This document shows positions 8,509 to 15,748 of a stretch of DNA of 44,546 bases, piece by piece. A model generated the notes under the pieces. The model did not search any database and had not been told where the DNA came from. It saw only the letters and a program-made list of their open reading frames with translations. Position 1 is the stretch's first letter; every line of letters begins with the position of its first letter. Location: assembly GCA_031281485.1 (NCBI GenBank), contig JAITFI010000083.1:1-44546 (forward strand), written 5' to 3'. The translations under genes were made by a program, and so were the position numbers. The stretch comes from Chitinispirillales bacterium (GTDB lineage: Bacteria; Fibrobacterota; Chitinivibrionia; Chitinivibrionales; Chitinispirillaceae).

Positions 8509-9125
8509 AATACCGCGTCCCGGATATTATTGACAACTACAGAAAGCTATGCGTATACTGCGACTCCATTTGGAACCGCGCGAAAGAGGCCTATCCGAAT
8601 GAAATCGCCTGCCGGAAAGGGTGCGGGATATGCTGCGAACTGCAATCCGTCAATCAAATAGAGGCTTACGCCATCCGTTCCTACATCGTCAATAATAAAA
8701 ATCTTTTTGAGGATAGATGTATTGATAATGATAATATGAATGTCGATACCGATGATACCAATATCGATACTAATGACAATACTGACGCCTGCCCGTTCTT
8801 ACATCAACAATCTTGTACAATCTACCCCGCCCGACCGATAATTTGCCGTACGCACGGTCTGATACTGCGCTCGTCCGAATTTCCGCTGTCGAAACAGGCC
8901 GCAAGCTGCCCGTACAATTTCCCGTCCGTCCATCCGGACGACTTCCCGCCGGAACTTGCGGCGGACGCGGACGTCATAACAAAGAACCTCGTCAACCTGA
9001 ATCTGGCGTTTTGCATGGCGAGCGGAATCGACGCCAAAGATGGGGCGGAAAGCGCGGAGAGCCGGGTGCGGCTGCGTGATTTGGCGAACGCTCCGACCTC
9101 TAATTTCCGCAACAAGACGCTCTGA
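8505..9125 (+). CDS. YkgJ-family cysteine-cluster protein
   Basis: This 206-aa protein carries the YkgJ/CxxCxxCC-type signature. CRKGCGICC is near residue 33, followed by CPFLHQQSCTIYPARPIICR near residues 88-107. Such proteins are thought to bind zinc or an iron-sulfur cluster; their function is not established. An acidic Asn/Asp-rich insert (about 66-85, DNDNMNVDTDDTN) is unusual. The start is a TTG overlapping the previous stop (TTGA), with GTGGGG upstream, so it is translationally coupled to the toroid-like protein. Its last 26 nt overlap tail-to-tail with the FISUMP gene on the other strand. Confidence 0.8.
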   Translation: MKYRVPDIIDNYRKLCVYCDSIWNRAKEAYPNEIACRKGCGICCELQSVNQIEAYAIRSYIVNNKNLFEDRCIDNDNMNVDTDDTNIDTNDNTDACPFLHQQSCTIYPARPIICRTHGLILRSSEFPLSKQAASCPYNFPSVHPDDFPPELAADADVITKNLVNLNLAFCMASGIDAKDGAESAESRVRLRDLANAPTSNFRNKTL

Positions 9126-9759
9126 GCCCCATTACGCACCGCACGGATAAGGCGTTCTCATTGCCGTCGCTATGATCCTCGTACACGTAGCCGTAGGCGG
9201 AGCATATTCGCACGTAGTTTCCGGAGCCGTAAGGTGACGACCCGGTCCACCAATAGCCGCACTCCCCGGCATCTTTGGCGCGATTGAGATCGCCTTCGTG
9301 GTTGTCGTGGTACCGCATGCCGCCGGGCAGGGCGGCGAATCCGTATTCGTCGGCACCGTTGCAGTCCTTGCCGCCGCAGCCGCTCCAACCGATATTCGCT
9401 TTCAGCTTTTCACCCGCCGCCCCCGCGCCGCCCGCCGTCGTCAGCAGCTCTCTCCAATCCCCCGCCTCCGGTATCCTCCAGCCTGGGGGGCAGACCGTAC
9501 GCGCCGTTCTGAAATCGTACAATCTGCCGTACTTTTCGCAATTTGATTCTTTATCGCCGTAGCACCAAGAACCGCTTTTCGGCTTATAATTCAGATTCTC
9601 AGCCATCCAAATCCGATCGCCGATCTTCACCGTCTTGTACTTTTGACCGTCTCTTCTGTCGTTAAGCGTCCACGGCTGCGCCGCCGCCGGAGCGGCCGAC
9701 ACGGCGACCAACGCCGCCGCAATCAAAAGCGCCCGTTCGATACCATTACCCATATTCAT
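9100..9759 (-). CDS. Secreted FISUMP-domain protein (Fibrobacter major paralogous domain)
   Basis: The ATG at 9759 (219 aa) has GAAAGGG 7 nt upstream; an upstream in-frame start lacks one. A signal peptide covers about residues 1-28 (ending PAAAQP). The remainder is a single FISUMP domain: DGQKYKTVKIGDRIWMAENL, then YGRLYDF, CPPGWRIPEAGDWRELL, LPGGMRY and GYWWTGS, ending SVRCVMGL. It has the usual conserved Cys and Trp residues and a C-type-lectin-like/formylglycine-enzyme-like fold. This domain is massively expanded in Fibrobacter and is thought to be extracellular; its ligand is unknown. It is the strongest taxonomic clue in the window. The very C-terminus (RASCCGN) has an extra Cys pair. 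Confidence 0.92.
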   Translation of the reverse strand: MNMGNGIERALLIAAALVAVSAAPAAAQPWTLNDRRDGQKYKTVKIGDRIWMAENLNYKPKSGSWCYGDKESNCEKYGRLYDFRTARTVCPPGWRIPEAGDWRELLTTAGGAGAAGEKLKANIGWSGCGGKDCNGADEYGFAALPGGMRYHDNHEGDLNRAKDAGECGYWWTGSSPYGSGNYVRICSAYGYVYEDHSDGNENALSVRCVMGLRASCCGN

Positions 9760-9979
9760 AAAAACGCCCTTTCGGCAACCGGAGATTTGACGCGCTGTTG
9801 TCAATACCCTCTTCTATAGAATATACATAATGGCGTTCCCGCCATCCTGCCCGCCTAAAAAACTTTTTTCTTGACTCCGCCCACGCCATATATTATCTTT
9901 ATAGACCCGGATAAAGCCGGCCCGCCGCCCAAAGCCTCGGCGCCGTCCTTATCAAATCGGCCAATATAACACAAAAAAA

Positions 9980-9994
9980 GCCCTAACCGAGGGC
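9980..9994 (+). promoter_or_regulatory. Small hairpin in the rpmE leader
   Basis: GCCCT (9980-9984) pairs with AGGGC (9990-9994), immediately before the GGAGG ribosome site (9997-10001) of rpmE and after a run of seven A. It is a possible translational control element. It is short, so it may be fortuitous. Confidence 0.35.
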
Positions 9995-10008
9995 GCGGAG
10001 GTATCAAA

Positions 10009-10224
10009 ATGAAGGAGAAGATCCACCCGAAATACGAGGCGGCAACGTTCACCTGCTCTTGCGGCAACGTCATCGAGACGCGGGCGACCATAGGCAGCAC
10101 GCATATCGATATATGCAACAACTGCCACCCCTATTACACGGGCAAGCAGAAGCTCATCGACAGCGCCGGACGCGTCGACAAGTTCCGCAAACGCTACGGG
10201 CAGACCGCTCCGGCGGAGGCGTGA
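10009..10224 (+). CDS. rpmE: 50S ribosomal protein L31
   Basis: This 71-aa protein is clearly L31: [40 protein letters not shown], then [19 protein letters not shown]. The Cys residues in TCSCGN and CNNC make this the zinc-binding (C+) form. It binds the large subunit at the bridge to the 30S head. GGAGG is well placed before the ATG. It heads a cluster with a DUF1385 membrane protein, prfA and prmC, an arrangement common in bacteria. Confidence 0.98.
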   Translation: MKEKIHPKYEAATFTCSCGNVIETRATIGSTHIDICNNCHPYYTGKQKLIDSAGRVDKFRKRYGQTAPAEA

Positions 10225-10243
10225 GGTTTTTTTCAGCCCGTCT

Positions 10244-11287
10244 ATGCGCTCCATCAGGCAGATACTAACCGCGGCCCTCGCCGCTCCTTTGGCGGCCCTT
10301 GCCGCCGACAGGAAGGACACCGTCGGCGGGCAGGCGCTCGTCGAGGGGGTGATGATGCGCAGCAAGGAGAAGGTGGCGTGGGCGGTGCGGCGCCCCGACG
10401 GGGAGACGGTCGTCGAGTCGTTCCCGTTCATCTCCGTCACCAAGCGTATCGCCGTCTGCAAAACACCCGTCGTACGCGGGGTGATAAACCTCTTCGAGTC
10501 GCTCAGCTGGGGGTACAAAGCCCTGTCGCGGTCGGTGGACATCTCTGCCGCTGAGGTCGACGCGTCGGACAAGCCCTCGGATTCGCCCGCCGGCGCCCCA
10601 AAACCCTCCTTTGCCGACCGCGTCTTGATGACCCTGTCCACGCTCGTCGCCTTCGCCATCTCCATCGGTCTCTTCATGTACGCGCCTATGTGGACGGCCT
10701 CGCGCGTACATTTCATAAACGAGCCGACGGCGCTGTTCAACCTCTTAGGCGGGAAAATATCGATCAACGTTCTCCAGTCGCTCCTCTTCAACCTCTTCGC
10801 GGGGACGATACGCATCGCGCTGTTCCTCATGTACATGTCGCTGATAAGCCTGTGGAGCGAGATGCGGCGCGTGTTCGAGTACCACGGGGCGGAGCACAAG
10901 ACCATCTTCGCCTACGAGGACGGGAAGGAACTGACCATCGAGAACGTAGAACCGTACACCACGCTCCACCCGCGCTGCGGCACGAGTTTTCTCATACTCG
11001 TCGCTATATGCAGCATACTCCTATTCTCCGTTATAGATACCCTGTATATACATTATATATACGATTTCCGCAACAACCTGCCCTATCGTTTCGCGGTGCA
11101 CCTCGCGCTGATCCCGCTTGTGGCCGGCGTCTCCTACGAGTTCCTGAAGCTCTCGGCGCGGTTTCAGCATTGGCCCGTTGTCGGCCTGCTGGTAAAACCG
11201 GGCCTGTGGCTTCAGCGCATCACCACGCGCAAGCCCGACGGTTCGCAGATAGAGGTCGCCGTTAAAGCGCTGGAGGCGGCGCTGTGA
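10244..11287 (+). CDS. DUF1385 family membrane protein (YqhQ-like)
   Basis: This 347-aa protein contains the family signatures GGQALVEGVMMRS (about residues 28-40), VRGVINLFESLSWGYKAL, EYHGAEHKTIFAYE and HPRCGTSFLILV. It has about four to five membrane segments between residues 120 and 320. The His/Glu-rich EYHGAEHK motif suggests a metal site or catalysis, but the function is unknown. The family is very often found next to prfA, as here. Its stop overlaps the GTG start of prfA. An upstream Ala-rich segment (AALAAPLAALAA) could be a first membrane helix or signal. Confidence 0.9.
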   Translation: MRSIRQILTAALAAPLAALAADRKDTVGGQALVEGVMMRSKEKVAWAVRRPDGETVVESFPFISVTKRIAVCKTPVVRGVINLFESLSWGYKALSRSVDISAAEVDASDKPSDSPAGAPKPSFADRVLMTLSTLVAFAISIGLFMYAPMWTASRVHFINEPTALFNLLGGKISINVLQSLLFNLFAGTIRIALFLMYMSLISLWSEMRRVFEYHGAEHKTIFAYEDGKELTIENVEPYTTLHPRCGTSFLILVAICSILLFSVIDTLYIHYIYDFRNNLPYRFAVHLALIPLVAGVSYEFLKLSARFQHWPVVGLLVKPGLWLQRITTRKPDGSQIEVAVKALEAAL

Positions 11288-12360
11288 TAGCTGCCAAGGT
11301 GGAGGGCATTCTGTGGAGGCACCGCGAACTTGAAGAGAAGATGGCCTCGCCGGAGGTCGCCGCCGACCCGTCGCTCTTGGAGAAGATCGGGCGCGAGTAC
11401 AACGGCATAGCCCGCAACCTGCCTGTGTTCAAACGTTACTTGGAACTTGTAAAAGACATAGCCTCGGCCCGCCAGATAATAGCCGACGGAAGCGACGCCG
11501 ATCTCGCCGCCCTCGCCGCCGAGGAGCTCGCCGATTTAGAGAAGGAGTTCCCAAATTGCGAGGAGCGTGTAAAGATGCTGCTCGTCCCGCGAGACCCCAA
11601 GGACATGAAAAACGCCGTCTTGGAGATCCGGGCCGGCACCGGCGGGACGGAGGCCGGAATCTTCGCCGCCGACCTGTACCGGATGTTCACCCACTTCTTC
11701 GAGAGGAAGGGATGGGAGACGGAGGTGCTCTCGTCGAGCTACGGCGACATGAACGCGATCAAGGAGATAATAGTGAACGTGCGCGGCGAGAACGCCTACG
11801 GCGCGCTCAAATACGAGTCCGGCGTCCACCGCGTGCAGCGCGTCCCGCTGACGGAGGCGCAGGGCCGGGTCCACACCTCGGCGGCGTCGGTGGCGGTCTT
11901 CCCGGAGGCCGACGAGTTCGAGGTGCAGATAAACCCGAACGACCTGCGAATAGATTTATATTGTTCAAGCGGCCCGGGCGGACAATCGGTCAACACGACG
12001 TACTCGGCGGTACGGATAATGCACGTGCCAACGGGGTTGATAGTTACTTGTCAGGATGAGAAATCTCAGCATAAAAATAAAGCGAAAGCGATGAAGGTGC
12101 TGCAAACGAGGCTATATGAATTGGAATTGGCGAAGGTGGAGGCGGAAGAGTCGGCGGCGAGGAAGAGCATGGTCAGCACCGGCGACAGAAGCGCGAAAAT
12201 CCGCACATACAATTTCCCGCAGAACCGCGTGACGGATCATCGGATAAATTTGACGCTTTATAATTTGGACAAATTTATAAACGGGGATATGGACGAGATG
12301 GTGGAGGCGCTGGCCATTGCGGATTTGAACGAGCGGGTTAAGAACAGCAGCGAGGGGTGA
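11284..12360 (+). CDS. prfA: Peptide chain release factor 1
   Basis: This 358-aa protein reads UAA/UAG stop codons and triggers peptide release. The GGQ motif is present in SSGPGGQSVNTTYSAVRI (about residue 231). The codon-recognition region reads RVQRVPLTEAQGRVHTSAAS, so the tripeptide is P-L-T where P-A-T or P-V-T is commoner; RF2 would have S-P-F. The start is GTG overlapping the previous stop (GTGA), so translation is coupled. prmC, which methylates the GGQ glutamine, follows directly. Base composition drops towards AT from about 12050 into prmC. Confidence 0.97.
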   Translation: MIAAKVEGILWRHRELEEKMASPEVAADPSLLEKIGREYNGIARNLPVFKRYLELVKDIASARQIIADGSDADLAALAAEELADLEKEFPNCEERVKMLLVPRDPKDMKNAVLEIRAGTGGTEAGIFAADLYRMFTHFFERKGWETEVLSSSYGDMNAIKEIIVNVRGENAYGALKYESGVHRVQRVPLTEAQGRVHTSAASVAVFPEADEFEVQINPNDLRIDLYCSSGPGGQSVNTTYSAVRIMHVPTGLIVTCQDEKSQHKNKAKAMKVLQTRLYELELAKVEAEESAARKSMVSTGDRSAKIRTYNFPQNRVTDHRINLTLYNLDKFINGDMDEMVEALAIADLNERVKNSSEG

Positions 12361-13217
12361 TGACTATCTCCGAATTGTTAATTGACATCCGCAAACGTCT
12401 ATTGCAAGCATTCGGCGATTCCACGCTTGCCGATAACGAGGCAGTATTGATCATTGAACAATCACTGGGTATCACTAAAAAGCGGATATATTTAGATAGT
12501 TCTATCAGTATTGATACTAACGATGTTGATCATATCTATACCATAGTGGAACGACGGCTACGCGGCGAACCGTTGCAGTATATCTTCGGTAAAGCATATT
12601 TTTATGACCGTGAATTCTCCGTCAACCGCGATGTATTGATACCGAGACCGGACACGGAGACGCTTGTAGATACCGTTATCAACACAGAAAACAAATCTCC
12701 CGCAATGTTTATTGACATCGGCACCGGAAGCGGTATTTTAGCCGCCGTATTAACGGCGCATCACCCTGATTGGACCGCCGTAGCGATTGATATATCATTT
12801 AAAGCGTTGCAAACGGCTTCGCGTAATCTTTTCGGGGATGATGATAAATCAATCAATAATAATATCTATCTGATCTGCGGCGACATATTAGGCGCAATTA
12901 GACCCGGAAAACGCTTTGACTTTATCGTGAGCAATCCGCCCTATATATCATCACCGCAAATGAAAACGCTCGACAGGAGCGTCGCTGATTACGAACCTTC
13001 AATCGCCCTTTACGGCGGGGAAGACGGGTTAGATTATTATAGGATGATTTCCGCCCGCGCCAAAATGTATCTTAAAGATACGGGGCGGATCTACCTCGAA
13101 ATCGGGTTCGACCAGGGCGTCAGCGTCCCGAACATCCTGCGCGGCGACGGGTGGAAAGATGTCGCGGTTGTAAAGGATTTGGCGGGGCGGGACAGGGTCG
13201 CGGTTGCTACTAACTGA
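12360..13217 (+). CDS. prmC: Release factor glutamine methyltransferase
   Basis: This 285-aa SAM-dependent enzyme methylates the Gln of the GGQ motif of release factors. The N-terminal helical domain includes RRLRGEPLQYIFGKAYFYDR. The Rossmann domain shows the SAM-binding DIGTGSGILAAVL and the catalytic IVSNPPYI motif, with RPDTETLVD before them. The ATG at 12360 overlaps the prfA stop (TGATG); a GTG one codon earlier is possible. The first two-thirds of the gene is markedly more AT-rich than its neighbours, with many GAT and ATA codons, while the last about 150 bp returns to GC-rich. Confidence 0.95.
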   Translation: MTISELLIDIRKRLLQAFGDSTLADNEAVLIIEQSLGITKKRIYLDSSISIDTNDVDHIYTIVERRLRGEPLQYIFGKAYFYDREFSVNRDVLIPRPDTETLVDTVINTENKSPAMFIDIGTGSGILAAVLTAHHPDWTAVAIDISFKALQTASRNLFGDDDKSINNNIYLICGDILGAIRPGKRFDFIVSNPPYISSPQMKTLDRSVADYEPSIALYGGEDGLDYYRMISARAKMYLKDTGRIYLEIGFDQGVSVPNILRGDGWKDVAVVKDLAGRDRVAVATN

Positions 13218-13324
13218 AGACGGGGCCGACCACCGACACAGCGGCCAACCCCGCACGGCTACACTACCTACCACTTCCAACTACCTCACACCCACGACCG
13301 CAGACACGCAACTTTTTCTCTCTG

Positions 13325-13828
13325 CTAAAACCTGAACATCACCGCCACTGATATAATTAGTTGATTCCACAGCCTCTTAGCCCTATCGCCGCGGGTCTCG
13401 GGGACATCGACGGGATTTTCGGGCTTGATCTTCTCGACGATCTCGTAGGCGATTTTGAATCCGTTTTCAATCGTCTTTACGTTTCTTTCTCTGCGGTAAT
13501 AGCCTTCTATATGCAAAATATTGTATACGGTGTCCAGACGGTCCAGCATTTTTTTATCTAATTGGGCTATATGGTACAGATAAAAGTCTATCGTGGCGTG
13601 TTTCTTCTTCTTGGGTATCTCCACCCCTTTCAGCGTGAGCCACGCGTCGAGAGCGACCAGCACCCCCAAATACGCGATTCCGCAGGCGGAACGGACGTAC
13701 TTTACGTCCTTGTACCATCCGTGGTCCTGCTTTTCCGTCTTCCGCAGCGTCTCCTTGGCGTTGTCCATGTAGCGGATAGCCTCGGCGTAATGCTCCGACA
13801 TAAAGGCGTTTTGCTCCTCATTCGTCAT
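13325..13828 (-). CDS. DUF5618-like helical protein
   Basis: This 167-aa protein starts at the ATG at 13828, preceded by GGGAGG; the frame remains open upstream but without a ribosome site. It has the pattern of DUF5618 (HEPN-like small helical proteins mostly from Bacteroidetes): YAEAIRYMDNAKETLRKT, then KDVKYVRSACGIAYLGVLVALDAWL, DKKMLDRLDTVYNILHIEGYY and NGFKIAYEIVEKI. It is all-helical, soluble and basic. In other genomes such proteins are often found near DNA-invertase or toxin-antitoxin-like loci; the role is unknown. Here it is a single gene. The family call is from memory of the pattern. Confidence 0.7.
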   Translation of the reverse strand: MTNEEQNAFMSEHYAEAIRYMDNAKETLRKTEKQDHGWYKDVKYVRSACGIAYLGVLVALDAWLTLKGVEIPKKKKHATIDFYLYHIAQLDKKMLDRLDTVYNILHIEGYYRRERNVKTIENGFKIAYEIVEKIKPENPVDVPETRGDRAKRLWNQLIISVAVMFRF

Positions 13829-13954
13829 TTTTACCCTCCCGCATTGATGTTTGTCTTTTTTCTTAACCCGTTGATACACAACGAATTCCGATACGTACGC
13901 GTTCAAACGGATATGGTAACACGAGAATAATGCATTAAATAAGGTACAACGAAA

Positions 13955-14014
13955 GCGGCTGAGAGAGAGACGGCCGTACCGCAACGTAGCGCGGGCCGAA
14001 GAGAGAGAAGCCGC
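13955..14014. repeat. 60-nt inverted repeat with GA-rich internal loop
   Basis: The outer arms GCGGCT (13955-13960) and AGCCGC (14009-14014) enclose two purine runs, GAGAGAGAGA and GAAGAGAGAG. Inside these lie a second stem CGGCC / GGCCG and a small CGC / GCG stem. It is in the 276-nt gap between the DUF5618-like gene and lpxK, about 127 nt upstream of the former and 91 nt upstream of the latter. No poly-T follows, so it does not look like a terminator. Confidence 0.6.
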
Positions 14015-14104
14015 ATCATTAATATAACATTTTTTCCGCTGAATGTCAATACTAAATATATATTTTTCCTATATAGAGGCATTTTGGCTTAGGTGTTGAC
14101 CTTA

Positions 14105-15241
14105 ATGATCATTAAACTTGGCCTTTTTATGAGTACAGACGGTAAAAAAAACTCTTTCGACTCTCCCCTACCCGCCAAACTGTCCAACGGCATTACGGCG
14201 AAGCTCCTGTCGTACGCCTACTCCGCCGTAATCACCGCCCGAAACTCCGCCTACGACTCCCTCCCCTCCCTCTCCCGCCGTTTAGACTTTCCGGTGATAA
14301 GCGTAGGCGGCATCCGCGCCGGCGGAACCGGCAAGACGCCGGTCACGCGGTTAATAGCCCGCCATCTCATAGACAACCACAACATCAACGTAGCCATCTT
14401 GTCCCGCGGTTACGGGCGTTCGTCCAAGAAAAACGTCGTCGTCAAGCCGGGCGAACCCGCCGACTGGCGGCTGACCGGCGACGAGCCCTGTATGCTGCAC
14501 AATAATCTCCCGGAGTCATGGCTGGGCATAGGCGCCGACCGGACGGCGTTGGCGCGGATGTTGTCGCCGTTACTGCCCGACCGCTCCGTCTTCCTCCTCG
14601 ACGACGGCTTCCAGCGCCGCCAGACCCGCCGCGACCTCGATATCGTCTGCCTGAGCGAGGGCGTGTTCGACGACCGGCTGATGCCCGCCGGTTATCTGCG
14701 GGAACCGGTGTCGGCGTTAATCCGGGCGGATATCGTGCTCGTAATCGGCGCTCAGGAGCGTGCCGACAAGCTGAAAGAGGTTAGGGGTCGTGTCGACGAG
14801 TACCTGTCAACGGCGTTAAAATCAACAAAAAACCTTCCGGTTACCGCCGTCCTGCTCCGATATCCCGACGTCTGGGTGAACGCCCGCAGCGGGGAGACGG
14901 CTCCGAGGCCGCCGATGGAGTCGCCGGCCGTCGTTACCGGCATTGCCCGCCCGGAGCGCTTTTTGGCGGAACTTCCGGGGTTTTCCGTCATCCCGTCCGG
15001 GGTATATAAATTTCCGGATCATTATAATTTTAAAAGAAATGATATTGCGCGTATCCATAATATATATTTATATGGTGTGGCCACCACGGAGAAGGATGCG
15101 GTGCGGCTTCTGTCGCCGGCGTTTTCGGGTGTCCGGGATCTCTGGTATCTCAGGGAGGGCTTGCGGTTCGCGGACGAGGAGTCGGGGGCGCGGGTACTGT
15201 CGAGGGCGGCCGGGGTTGCGGGGATGCGCGTTGCGAAATAA
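14105..15241 (+). CDS. lpxK: Tetraacyldisaccharide 4'-kinase
   Basis: This membrane-associated kinase phosphorylates the lipid A disaccharide at the 4' position. The Walker A loop is VGGIRAGGTGKTPVTRLIA (about residue 65). The family motifs ILSRGYGR, GDEP and FLLDDGFQRRQTRRDLDIV follow in order. The C-terminal region (FPDHYNFKRNDI, VATTEKDAVRL) is also typical. The start is uncertain: ATG 14105 is listed, with GTG 14093 and ATG 14129 also possible. Its presence indicates a lipid-A-containing outer membrane. Two SH3 proteins follow on the same strand and may share its transcript. Confidence 0.93.
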   Translation: MIIKLGLFMSTDGKKNSFDSPLPAKLSNGITAKLLSYAYSAVITARNSAYDSLPSLSRRLDFPVISVGGIRAGGTGKTPVTRLIARHLIDNHNINVAILSRGYGRSSKKNVVVKPGEPADWRLTGDEPCMLHNNLPESWLGIGADRTALARMLSPLLPDRSVFLLDDGFQRRQTRRDLDIVCLSEGVFDDRLMPAGYLREPVSALIRADIVLVIGAQERADKLKEVRGRVDEYLSTALKSTKNLPVTAVLLRYPDVWVNARSGETAPRPPMESPAVVTGIARPERFLAELPGFSVIPSGVYKFPDHYNFKRNDIARIHNIYLYGVATTEKDAVRLLSPAFSGVRDLWYLREGLRFADEESGARVLSRAAGVAGMRVAK

Positions 15242-15247
15242 ACTGTT

Positions 15248-15265
15248 TTATTATAGTTATAATAA
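15248..15265. promoter_or_regulatory. Perfect 8+8 palindrome upstream of SH3 genes
   Basis: TTATTATA-GT-TATAATAA lies between lpxK and the SH3 protein at 15287. The right arm contains TATAAT, which could be a -10 box about 22 nt before the start, so the palindrome could be an operator over a promoter. No convincing -35 box is seen. Confidence 0.35.
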
Positions 15266-15286
15266 CACTAAAAGAGGAGTAGTTCC

Positions 15287-15733
15287 ATGAAACTTGCCCG
15301 GTTACTTGGCCTTGCAGTTATTTTTACGGGGGTGTTCTTCGCCGCGTTCGCCGAAGATGCCGCGGATATGGGGGGGGAACCCCAATACGTGGAGGTGAAG
15401 AAGGCTTTCCAAAATGTTTACGCGAAGCTTGACCCTAAGTCCGAAATTATAAGGCAGGTTAAGAAGGGCGAGTACCTTGAGCTCCTCCGCAAGGGCGTGA
15501 ACGGGGTTTGGTACGAGGTGAAAGTCGACGGCAGGATCGGCTATTTGGAGGCGAAGGCCGGCAAGGTGGTAAACAGAAAAGGCGCGCCGGTGATCACGCT
15601 CCTGCTCTATATCGTCCTGCTTTTGGGTTGCGCGGGCGGCGTGGCGCTCTATATAAAGAAGCAGCAGATCGCCCCATCGGCGTCCGGCGTCGGCGATATT
15701 GACGACGACCTTGACGACGACGACCTGCGCTGA
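15287..15733 (+). CDS. Exported single-SH3 protein with C-terminal membrane anchor
   Basis: This 148-aa protein has a signal peptide (about 1-22, ending AFA). A bacterial SH3-like domain covers about 35-88 (QNVYAKLDPKSEIIRQVKKG, GVWYEVKVDGRIGYLEA). One membrane helix lies at about 100-123, followed by a short, very acidic cytoplasmic tail (DIDDDLDDDDLR). GAGGAG precedes the ATG. The topology puts the SH3 domain in the periplasm, where such domains commonly bind wall peptides. It is 15 nt upstream of a much larger SH3 protein with the same membrane topology, so the two probably form a pair. Confidence 0.8.
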   Translation: MKLARLLGLAVIFTGVFFAAFAEDAADMGGEPQYVEVKKAFQNVYAKLDPKSEIIRQVKKGEYLELLRKGVNGVWYEVKVDGRIGYLEAKAGKVVNRKGAPVITLLLYIVLLLGCAGGVALYIKKQQIAPSASGVGDIDDDLDDDDLR

Positions 15734-15748
15734 GGTCTCGGAGGCACA

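Noticed and set aside
9952-10905. 317-aa minus-strand frame over rpmE and DUF1385
   Set aside because: It lies opposite two clearly identified genes and shows no domain or ribosome site.
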